From JANNBN01 sp031385545 (GTDB lineage Bacteria; Actinomycetota; Acidimicrobiia; Acidimicrobiales; JANYDT01), in assembly GCA_031385545.1 (NCBI GenBank), contig JANNBN010000129.1:1-64000 (forward strand): a DNA stretch of 64,000 nucleotides, given 5' to 3'. Positions 56,892-64,000 of the stretch are shown here, piece after piece. The translations under genes were made by a program, and so were the position numbers. Positions within the stretch are counted from its first letter, which is position 1; each line of letters begins with the position of its first letter. The notes under the pieces were generated by a model, which saw only the letters and a list, made by a program, of their open reading frames with translations, did not search any database and had not been told where the DNA came from.

Positions 56892-59800
56892 ATGCGTTTC
56901 GAAACTCGACGGTTCATCGCGAGGGGCCTCTCGGTTGCCCTCGTCGGGCTGGCCGCCGTGCCGCTGTACGCCAGGGCGGTTCATGCCCAAACGGGGCCGC
57001 TTTCGGGTTTCGTGTTCGGCGATTCCAACCAGAACGGAACGAAGGACGCGGGCGAATCGTTCCTCCAGGGTGTCGTGGTGACAGCGACCGGTTCCGACGC
57101 ATCGGTTTCCGCTGCAACGACCGATGTGAACGGTGCGTACCAGTTCACCGGTCTCGCCGCTTCGTCCTTCCGGATCGCTTTCTCCACCCCTGCCGGTTTG
57201 GAGCCAGCCCCACTGGGCCCCGACAACGGTTCATCGGTGCAGTTCGTTGCAGCTGGCGGCACTGCGAATACAGCGTTCTCTGACCCGTCGGAGTATTGCC
57301 AGAGCAATCCAATCCTGGCCATCGTCTGCTTCTCACAAACCGGCTCGTCGGGCGCAGCGACCCAGGCAGCGTTGAAGACCATCGCCTACAACAGCACTGG
57401 CATTCCGGCACCTGGGCTTGCGACTCGTCTGACGATGGCCGATGTCGGTTCCACTTTTGGCCTGGCGTATCACCGGCAGTCGGGCAAGATCTTCCAGGGA
57501 GCGTTCATGAAGCGAGGTGTCGCGCTCGGCACCGGTGGTCTCGGCGCGATCTACGCAACCCCGGCAGCCTCCGGGGCGCCGACGGTGCTTGCCACGATTC
57601 CGAATGCGGGCACGGATCCACGGACGAACACCGCCGCACCTAATTATTGGCAGCACGACTCCGACTCCTTCGCCTCGATCCACAAGCTCGGACTCGGTGA
57701 CGTCGATCTGTCCAGTGATCAGTCCACCCTGTACGTGGCCAACCTCGCTGACAATGGCGTCTACAGCGTTGCGATCAACGCGGACGGAACGTCCGGCGGG
57801 ATCAGCGGTCCGTTGAGCGTCCCCAACCCGACGGCCTGCGCAGCTGGGCAGTTCCACGTGTTCGGCCTTGGTGTCACCGGTTTACGTGGCCTGGTCGGCG
57901 GCGTCTGTACCGGCCCAACCACCGCAGACCTGAAGGGCTACGTCTTCGAGTTCGCTGCGGTGGGTACTGCTGCGTCCCTGTCCGGTCCCATCCTCACATT
58001 CCCCATGAATTATCCGAAAGGTAACGTGCTCGAGTGGTGTGGAACGAGGCCGCCTGGCGACGGCGATTACTTGCCCTGGGACACAATCACCTCTGACCTC
58101 GACCCCGATGTGCGCCGGTGCTCATCGCAGACGTACAGCCTTGTGGCACCACAAGCATCCATGACCGACTTGCAGGTGACAGACGCGGGCGACCTCGTTC
58201 TCGGCTTCCGGGATCGCTTCGGCGACCAGACCGGATACGGCTTACGGTCCATGAACCTTCTCGACGTCGGCCTGTACGAAGGCATGTCCGGGGGTGACGT
58301 TCTGTTGGCCTGCAGGTCAGGTTCGACTTGGCTGCTCGAATCCAACGGCGTATGCGGTGGACGTACCGGAGCTGGACCTGGGAACGCCGAAGGCCCCGGA
58401 GGAGGCGAGTTCTTCAGCGGTGAGCAGTTCACCGGGACACACGACGAAACGGCGCTCGGATCTCTGGTCCGGGTCCCCGGGAAGGGCGAGGTTGTTGCCT
58501 CGGTTTACGACGTTTCGACAACCTACCAACAAGGGACCATTCGCCTTGCGGACAGCAACGGGGCTGTGTCCGGACTGACCGAGATCGCGCCCGACGCAGG
58601 TAGTGGCAACGGACCATTCGGAAAATCCAACGGGCTCGGCGACATGGAGGCCTTGTGTGATCAGGCGCCGGTTGAAATCGGCAATCGTGTCTGGCTGGAC
58701 GCGAACCGAGACGGGCAGCAGAATCCCGCTGAGGTCGGCATCGACGGCGTTGCTGTTGAACTCTGGAAGGCAGGCGTGAAGGTCGGCGATGCGACAACCG
58801 GCGGCGGCGTCTATCGGTTCAACGCGACCAATGTCTCCGGCGGAGTTCTGCCGAACATGGACTACGAAGTCCGGATTCCCAACGCCTCGGGTGCTGGGTT
58901 GCAGGCACCCCTTGCCAATCTGACGCTCACAGGACCGAACGCCGGCGCCGATACGTCTGACTCGGACGCAACGGCCAGCGCGACGAACGCTGTGATTCCG
59001 GTAGCTGCGTCGTCCATCGCCCGCTCCGGCCAGAACAACCACACCTTTGACGTTGGCTTTGCGCCTGTCTTCGCGCTTGGGAACAGGGTCTTCCTGGACG
59101 ATGGTGCTGGCGGCGGCATCGCCGGCGACGGAAAGCAGAACGGTGGAGAAGTCGGGATTGCCAACGTCACGCTGAAGCTATGTGGTGCGGACGGTGCTGG
59201 CAGTCCAACAGGTGCCGCGCTTGGCACCACGACGACCGACAGTTTCGGCTACTACCGGTTCGACGGCTTGGTGGCCGGGACGTACGTGGTGGTCGTCGAT
59301 GTGGCTGGTTCGGCAGGTCTCGGCAACTTGCTATCGAGCGTCGGCTCTTCTGACCCCGAGTCCGGTGTCGACCGAGATGACAGCGGGAAAGATGCACTAC
59401 TGCCTGCGGGTTCATCCTGTTCTGGTGGCATCGCTAGCGCGCCGGTCATCCTCGGCCCAACAGCAGCCGAACCGACCGGCGAGACGGACAAGTCGGCGGT
59501 CCCTGATGTCCAGACGGATCCGTACAGCAACCTGACTGTCGATTTCGGCTTCGTGACCAGGCTGACTCCAACGCCGACCACGCCAGGGGCAACGACGATC
59601 AACCTGACCCCGAACCCGAACCCGGTTGCAGCGGCACCGGCTGCACCGACGACGGTTGCGCCAACGGCCGTTGCGCCGTCGACTGCTGCACCGACCACGG
59701 TTGTGTCGACCACGGTGGCACCGGTCGCCCCGACGACTACCCCACCGCCGGCGACGGTTGTCACCGTTGACCCGGCTCCTCCTGTCGTCGACATTGAAGC

Positions 59801-59939
59801 GGACATCGCATTGACAGGAGCAAATGATGACCAACTCGTCATGCTGTCGTTCTTCCTGATGTTGCTGGGTGCTGCGCTTTGGTTCATCGGTGGCCGGTCC
59901 GGCGGGTCGCGGGTCGCCACATCAACTCGGAAGCGCTGA
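56892..59939 (+). CDS. Large SdrD-like surface protein with IALTG sorting motif
   Basis: 1015 residues from ATG 56892, with AAGGAG at 56881-56886. Signal peptide (LSVALVGLAAVPLY, cleavage near VHA), then an SdrD B-like domain (SGFVFGDSNQNGTKDAGESF), a long middle domain (residues 110-590) with propeller-like DGD/LADNGVYSV repeats and a few cysteines, and two more SdrD B-like domains from about residues 595 (IGNRVWLDANRDGQQNPAEV) and 730 (LGNRVFLDDG). A Pro/Thr/Ala-rich stalk leads to IALTG (972-976), a hydrophobic helix and a basic tail. I-A-L-T-G fits the class E sortase motif LAXTG. It should be an anchored adhesin- or stalk-like protein. Confidence 0.83.
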   Translation: MRFETRRFIARGLSVALVGLAAVPLYARAVHAQTGPLSGFVFGDSNQNGTKDAGESFLQGVVVTATGSDASVSAATTDVNGAYQFTGLAASSFRIAFSTPAGLEPAPLGPDNGSSVQFVAAGGTANTAFSDPSEYCQSNPILAIVCFSQTGSSGAATQAALKTIAYNSTGIPAPGLATRLTMADVGSTFGLAYHRQSGKIFQGAFMKRGVALGTGGLGAIYATPAASGAPTVLATIPNAGTDPRTNTAAPNYWQHDSDSFASIHKLGLGDVDLSSDQSTLYVANLADNGVYSVAINADGTSGGISGPLSVPNPTACAAGQFHVFGLGVTGLRGLVGGVCTGPTTADLKGYVFEFAAVGTAASLSGPILTFPMNYPKGNVLEWCGTRPPGDGDYLPWDTITSDLDPDVRRCSSQTYSLVAPQASMTDLQVTDAGDLVLGFRDRFGDQTGYGLRSMNLLDVGLYEGMSGGDVLLACRSGSTWLLESNGVCGGRTGAGPGNAEGPGGGEFFSGEQFTGTHDETALGSLVRVPGKGEVVASVYDVSTTYQQGTIRLADSNGAVSGLTEIAPDAGSGNGPFGKSNGLGDMEALCDQAPVEIGNRVWLDANRDGQQNPAEVGIDGVAVELWKAGVKVGDATTGGGVYRFNATNVSGGVLPNMDYEVRIPNASGAGLQAPLANLTLTGPNAGADTSDSDATASATNAVIPVAASSIARSGQNNHTFDVGFAPVFALGNRVFLDDGAGGGIAGDGKQNGGEVGIANVTLKLCGADGAGSPTGAALGTTTTDSFGYYRFDGLVAGTYVVVVDVAGSAGLGNLLSSVGSSDPESGVDRDDSGKDALLPAGSSCSGGIASAPVILGPTAAEPTGETDKSAVPDVQTDPYSNLTVDFGFVTRLTPTPTTPGATTINLTPNPNPVAAAPAAPTTVAPTAVAPSTAAPTTVVSTTVAPVAPTTTPPPATVVTVDPAPPVVDIEADIALTGANDDQLVMLSFFLMLLGAALWFIGGRSGGSRVATSTRKR

Positions 59940-59973
59940 TTCGCGCCCATTCATCGTTGCGGTCTGCTGGGAG

Positions 59974-59998
59974 CTGCCCCCCGCCGACAGCGGGGCAG
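59974..59998 (+). terminator. Probable terminator after the SdrD-like gene
   Basis: Arms CTGCCCC (59974-59980) and GGGGCAG (59992-59998), 11-nt loop, then TTCC. It is 35 bp after the stop. The rest of the 220-bp spacer shows no clear promoter I can defend. Confidence 0.5.
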
Positions 59999-60159
59999 TT
60001 CCGCGTTTGCACATCAGAATTCGGCGAGCACACCAATCACCGAGGTGTGACATCGGCGACACCCGGTTAACGGTCGGGGTAGGGTGTGTCCAGTCCGCTG
60101 CACCAAGGGTGACGGCGTCGGACGATGAGTCAGTCACCCGAACAGAGGTAGTTATTCCC

Positions 60160-61356
60160 ATGGCTTCGGTCGAACTGCAACACATCGACAAGACCTACGA
60201 CAACGGCTTCCAGGCCGTCAAGGATCTCAACCTGAAGGTGGAGGACGGCGAATTTCTCGTCCTGGTGGGTCCGTCCGGTTGTGGCAAGACCACAGCGCTC
60301 CGTATGGTCGCCGGTCTGGAAGACATCACAGGTGGCGAACTGCGTATCGGTGACCGGCGCGTGAACGAAGTTCCACCGAAAGATCGCGACATCGCCATGG
60401 TGTTCCAGTCATATGCGCTGTATCCGCACATGACTGTGGCGGAGAACATCGGCTTCGGCCTCAAGCTTCGCAAGATGGACAAGGACCAGATCACGAAGCG
60501 GGTCAACGAAGCCGCCAACATGCTTGGCCTCGACGAGCTTCTCGACCGCCGTCCCAAGCAGCTGTCCGGTGGTCAACGCCAGCGAGTCGCCATGGGCCGT
60601 GCCATCGTCCGCGAGCCACAGGTGTTCCTCATGGACGAACCGTTGTCCAACCTCGATGCAAAGATGCGCGTTCAGACCCGCGCCGAGATCTCTCGCATCC
60701 AGCAGCGCCTGGGTGTCACAACGATCTACGTCACCCACGACCAGGTCGAAGCCATGACCATGGGATCGCGCGTGGCCGTGATGAAGAAGGGCTTGCTGCA
60801 GCAGGTTGATACGCCACAATTCATCTACGACAACCCTGCCAACCTGTTCGTCGCCGGGTTCATCGGTTCACCTCCGATGAACCTGTGCGAAGGCGTCATC
60901 GTGCCGACCGACCACGGCGAGGTCGATGTTGTCATCGGTGAGAACCGGTTGCGCGTGCCGTCGTCCGCAGTCTCCGAACGCGGTATTCCGGTCCCAGATG
61001 GTTCAGGCCGCAAGGTCGTGGTCGGCATCCGCCCCGAGGACATGCAAGATGGTGCGCTGACCGACGTCGACCCGCTGCGCCGACTGCATGCCACCGTCGA
61101 CATCACCGAAGCACTTGGTTCCGAGGTCATGGCGTACTTCGGTGTCGATGCGCAGCAGGTGTTCAGCGACGGCGCAAAACGTGACGACGAAGAAAATCTG
61201 AAATCGATCGGCGCTTTGGCCGGGTCGACGTTCGTTGCCAGCTTCAGTGCACGGAGCCGGGTTCGTCCAGGGGACAAGATCGAGGTCGCCGTCGATACGA
61301 CACGATTGCATTTCTTCGACCCAGAGACCGGCGCTCGGCTCGGTAATTCACGCTGA
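60160..61356 (+). CDS. ABC sugar transporter ATPase, MsiK/UgpC-like
   Basis: 398 residues from ATG 60160. Walker A VGPSGCGKTT, Q-loop VFQSYALYPHMTV, signature LSGGQRQRVAMGRAI, Walker B VFLMDEPLSNLDA, H-loop THDQVEAMT. The C-terminal 150 residues hold the TOBE/regulatory domain of the MalK-UgpC family. No permease or binding protein is adjacent, so it probably serves several sugar importers, as MsiK does in streptomycetes. The role is inferred from that pattern. The next gene is a BTAD regulator. Confidence 0.92.
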   Translation: MASVELQHIDKTYDNGFQAVKDLNLKVEDGEFLVLVGPSGCGKTTALRMVAGLEDITGGELRIGDRRVNEVPPKDRDIAMVFQSYALYPHMTVAENIGFGLKLRKMDKDQITKRVNEAANMLGLDELLDRRPKQLSGGQRQRVAMGRAIVREPQVFLMDEPLSNLDAKMRVQTRAEISRIQQRLGVTTIYVTHDQVEAMTMGSRVAVMKKGLLQQVDTPQFIYDNPANLFVAGFIGSPPMNLCEGVIVPTDHGEVDVVIGENRLRVPSSAVSERGIPVPDGSGRKVVVGIRPEDMQDGALTDVDPLRRLHATVDITEALGSEVMAYFGVDAQQVFSDGAKRDDEENLKSIGALAGSTFVASFSARSRVRPGDKIEVAVDTTRLHFFDPETGARLGNSR

Positions 61357-61361
61357 CCTCC

Positions 61362-61395
61362 TCGGGGATCTGCGCCGACAGGCGGGGTTCCCCGA
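61362..61395. terminator. Weak hairpin after the ATPase gene
   Basis: Arms TCGGGGA (61362-61368) and TCCCCGA (61389-61395), 20-nt loop, no T-run, six bases after the stop. It may slow transcription but is weak as a terminator. Confidence 0.25.
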
Positions 61396-61493
61396 CGACA
61401 GGTGCTCCGGGCTGGCGTCGGCGATGGCCCCGCACCGCGCCGAATCATCGATTGGGGTGCCGCATTTCGTTGAATCGGGCATCCTGGCGGGCG

Positions 61494-61499
61494 TAGGGT
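61494..61499 (+). promoter_or_regulatory. -10 element of the BTAD regulator gene
   Basis: TAGGGT ends seven bases before ATG 61507; no ribosome site is visible, so the transcript may be leaderless. Confidence 0.4.
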
Positions 61500-61506
61500 C
61501 TGTCCG

Positions 61507-64000
61507 ATGACTTCGGCGAGCCGAATCCTGACATTCGGAAGGGTTTCGGTGGAGAGCGCCGAAGGTCCTGCGCCGATGTCCGGACGCCTCGGTGATCTGC
61601 TCCTGCTGCTCCTCGAGACATCCGAGGGTTGGGTCTCGCGCGACTCACTGATCGACCGCCTGTGGGCCGATCGCGACCAGCCACCTCCGTCGGCCCGAAG
61701 CGCGTTGCGGACCTACATCGCCAAGCTCAGAGACAGCCTCGGCGAATCCGCCGTTCTCACCCGCGCGTCGCCGTGCGCCTATCGGCTCGATCGAACCGTG
61801 GTGCGGTCCGACCTTGACGAAGTTCGGGACGCGCTCCGCATCGCCCGTCTCCGCCTGTCCACCGACCCCGCCGGAGCGTTGCGGGTGCTCGGCGATGCGC
61901 GTTGCCTGATTGTGGGCGACCCGCTGGGCGGGATCGACAACCCGTGGCTCAATGCGACGCGTATGTCGACCGAGGAGCTGATGGACGATCTCGACGACGA
62001 GTTCTGCACCGCTCTCCTAAAAAGCGGGCTCGCCGTGGAGCACCTCGACGAGATCGCGCGTCTTGCCGAACGCCGACCACTACGTGAACGTCGGATCGAG
62101 ATGCTCATCCGTGCGCTTCGCCAGGCAGGCCGTCGCCGCGAAGCACTGCGTGTCGCTGCGGCCCATCATCAGCGAATGGTTGACCACACGGGTCTCAGCG
62201 CCTGCGCCGAGATCCGCCTTCTGGAGCAGGAACTGCTGGTCGAAGACGACCGCGAGCCTCGTGTTGCACACCGGGCGGACAGCGATGATCTGGTTGCCGC
62301 CATTGCGGCAGAACCGTTCGTCGACAGCCCCGCTCCGCTTGCACGTGTACTGGGCATCACGCAGACGGAGCTGGCAGAACTCGTCGAGGTGACTCGTTCG
62401 AAGCACATGCTCGATGGAGAGTACGGGCGATTTGTCCCGTTGGTCGCCGATCCGTTGCCCGATGCCTTGGCGACGCGCTGGCACGAACGATGGTCGATGA
62501 TCGATGAACTCCCCATATGGCGGATTCTCGATCATCGGGTCGCGGTCGGGCTGATCACGAATCAACACGTCAACGACGTGATTGAGGCGGCGCGTCTGGC
62601 TTGCGACGAAGGCGAAGCGTACGCAGCATCTGTTCTTCTTGACCGGTTTCAACAGGCAGACCGGAGCGAGGACCGGTTCGGGCGCGGGGTGGATCGGCGG
62701 TCAACGGTTGATCTCCTCCTCACCCAGGCAAGGGTTCTGGATCAGCTTGGATTGTCCGATGAGGCCGTCGACAAGCGAGCACAGGCTGTAGACATTGCGC
62801 TCACTGAGGACTGGGTAGACCTTGCGGCCAGCGTCGCAGTGGCTGACTCGGCCACCGGCCGGTCCTACGTCGAGAATGAGGACGTCACCCAACTCATCCG
62901 CCGAACCATGAGTCGGCTCGACGGCACACAACGAAGTGCACATACGGTTCGCCTGCTCTCCGAGCTGCTGTGCCGAACAGTCCTTGATGCAGGTCTCACC
63001 CCAGAACTTGAGCCCATCCACGACCGTCTCGTTGCCATGCGGCCCACGCTCTCAAGTCCTGTGGATCAGGCCCATGCGTACCGTGCGCGGCTGTACGTTG
63101 CAGTGTCTCGTGGTGAAGTGGTCGACCAGGCAGCGCTCGAGGAGATGCTCATTCTCTGCCGCAACCTTGAGCTTCATGATCATGTCTGCGATCTGCTCAC
63201 GGTGATGGCACGCACTGCCCTCGAACGCGGCGACGGGCAGGCGTGGAGGCACGCAGTCGATTCCTTGTCCGACCTCGCCGCCACGACACGAAGACCTGTC
63301 GATATCTGGGTCAGGGTCGCGCTCCGGGCAACCGACCTGCAAGTTCGCGGGCAGCATCAAGCAGCGGCGTCGCAGGCCGATGATGCTCAACTTCTCGGCG
63401 CGCGGTGGTCTATCGCCGATGCAGCCATCGCCAACGAGTGCTTCGATGTCGCAGCGGTGTGGCAACGCTCCCAGTTCCGTTCCGAAGATCTCGAGCGAAG
63501 TTCCAGCCAGTCGGTGGTGGCATTCGCCAGACAGATCTTGGCTCGTTCCTACCGTTGCGACCTTCCCGCCGACGATCCGCTGCTCGACGTGCTTGTCCGT
63601 TCTTGCGTCAAGGCTTCGGAACCGTCGGACCGCGCGCTCGAGTCGCTTCCGGCCCTGCTGATCGCTGCGCAGAGCGCGTGGAACGCGGGATACCAGCAGA
63701 ACTGGGATCGGGTGCAGGCAGCGCTTGATTCCTGGCCGATTTCCGGCAGCGCGCTCGGCATGATTCCAATCGCGACGTTTGGCCCGGTCGGCCGATTCCG
63801 GGCGTTGGCCGCGATCAAGGTCGGTCAACTCGATCTGGCCAGGGAACACTTCGCCGACGCGCTGAGCTGGTGCGACGGCATGCGGGCCAACGGCTGGGCA
63901 GCAATCACTCTTGAGGATCAGGCGCATCTTGAGGATCTCGCCGGCACAGGGAGAGCGCCGGCGGTGCGCGCTGAGGCTGCGTACTTGCGCCGATCTCGAC
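61507..64000 (+). CDS. BTAD (SARP/AfsR-type) transcriptional regulator, 3' end outside window
   Basis: Open without a stop from ATG 61507 to the window edge, at least 831 residues. Residues 1-95 are an OmpR-type winged helix (LLLLLLETSEGWVSRDSLIDRLW, then PPPSARSALRTYIAKLRDSLG). Residues 100-250 are the bacterial transcriptional activator domain (DEVRDALRIARLR, RALRQAGRRREALRVAAAHHQ). The remaining 580 residues are helical TPR-like repeats with no P-loop seen so far. Regulators of this type activate secondary-metabolite or developmental genes; no such cluster is visible in the window. The last visible part (LDLAREHFADALSWCDGM) looks like typical AfsR/LuxR-tail helices. Confidence 0.83.
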   Translation, partial: MTSASRILTFGRVSVESAEGPAPMSGRLGDLLLLLLETSEGWVSRDSLIDRLWADRDQPPPSARSALRTYIAKLRDSLGESAVLTRASPCAYRLDRTVVRSDLDEVRDALRIARLRLSTDPAGALRVLGDARCLIVGDPLGGIDNPWLNATRMSTEELMDDLDDEFCTALLKSGLAVEHLDEIARLAERRPLRERRIEMLIRALRQAGRRREALRVAAAHHQRMVDHTGLSACAEIRLLEQELLVEDDREPRVAHRADSDDLVAAIAAEPFVDSPAPLARVLGITQTELAELVEVTRSKHMLDGEYGRFVPLVADPLPDALATRWHERWSMIDELPIWRILDHRVAVGLITNQHVNDVIEAARLACDEGEAYAASVLLDRFQQADRSEDRFGRGVDRRSTVDLLLTQARVLDQLGLSDEAVDKRAQAVDIALTEDWVDLAASVAVADSATGRSYVENEDVTQLIRRTMSRLDGTQRSAHTVRLLSELLCRTVLDAGLTPELEPIHDRLVAMRPTLSSPVDQAHAYRARLYVAVSRGEVVDQAALEEMLILCRNLELHDHVCDLLTVMARTALERGDGQAWRHAVDSLSDLAATTRRPVDIWVRVALRATDLQVRGQHQAAASQADDAQLLGARWSIADAAIANECFDVAAVWQRSQFRSEDLERSSSQSVVAFARQILARSYRCDLPADDPLLDVLVRSCVKASEPSDRALESLPALLIAAQSAWNAGYQQNWDRVQAALDSWPISGSALGMIPIATFGPVGRFRALAAIKVGQLDLAREHFADALSWCDGMRANGWAAITLEDQAHLEDLAGTGRAPAVRAEAAYLRRSR

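Noticed and set aside
61507..64000. A secondary-metabolite cluster controlled by the BTAD regulator
   Set aside because: No biosynthetic genes occur beside it inside the window.

Overview
The window is a compact, high-GC chromosomal stretch with about 53 protein genes and four tRNA genes on both strands. It carries no insertion sequence, prophage or CRISPR array. Gene content points to an actinobacterium, most likely class Acidimicrobiia. The supporting markers are a GlnR-like regulator beside glutamine synthetases, a eukaryote-type (GSII) glutamine synthetase, a mycobacterial-type XPB helicase with its helicase-associated partner gene, a SigR/RsrA pair, DUF2342 next to tilS, DUF2017 next to clpS, a lysine-rich topoisomerase I tail and a caa3 cytochrome oxidase. 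Placement at class level is inference. GTG starts are frequent, ATGA/GTGA overlaps are common, and many genes have a TANNNT hexamer 6-8 nt before the start codon with no Shine-Dalgarno, as expected for leaderless transcripts.

Layout. 1-2 kb: end of a homoprotocatechuate-type meta-cleavage operon (aldehyde dehydrogenase, extradiol dioxygenase). 2.2-5.5 kb: nitrogen assimilation, with glnA and a glnR-like gene transcribed leftward and glnII rightward from a shared 234-bp control region. 5.7-13.7 kb: transport and metabolic single genes (MFS, FAH hydrolase, GNAT, deacetylase, PQQ sugar dehydrogenase, nth, thioesterase, GtrA). 13.7-24.8 kb: helicase-associated protein, glycosyltransferase, a citrate synthase carrying a DNA-binding domain, an acyl-CoA ligase, XPB, a secreted protein and a methyltransferase. 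24.9-31 kb: upp, a DtxR-family regulator overlapping a proton-pumping pyrophosphatase, a sortase and a DUF4397 surface protein. 31-42.5 kb: topA-holB-tRNA-Thr, a repeat-rich 366-bp spacer, sigR-rsrA, DUF2342-tilS, an enoyl-CoA hydratase operon, a TrmO-MOSC fusion and tRNAs. 42.5-53.6 kb: clpS/DUF2017 and the cytochrome oxidase locus. 53.6-64 kb: ABC exporter, serS, a large sortase-type surface protein, an MsiK-like ATPase and a BTAD regulator cut by the window end.

The most unusual feature lies in the oxidase locus (43.5-53.6 kb). Between ctaB and ctaC are full-length homologues of oxidase subunits I and III. By hand alignment, the subunit I homologue has lost all three CuB histidines, the cross-linked tyrosine, the heme a3 ligand and one heme a ligand, while the ordinary ctaC-D-E-F set follows immediately downstream. 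The pair looks like an intact, co-transcribed pseudo-oxidase module of unknown function.

Other points of note are OmpR-type 11-bp direct repeats between the glutamine synthetase genes, a palindrome abutting the promoter of the DNA-binding citrate synthase, an array of three repeats sharing one complementary arm upstream of sigR, and an 8 x 10-bp tandem repeat in front of serS.
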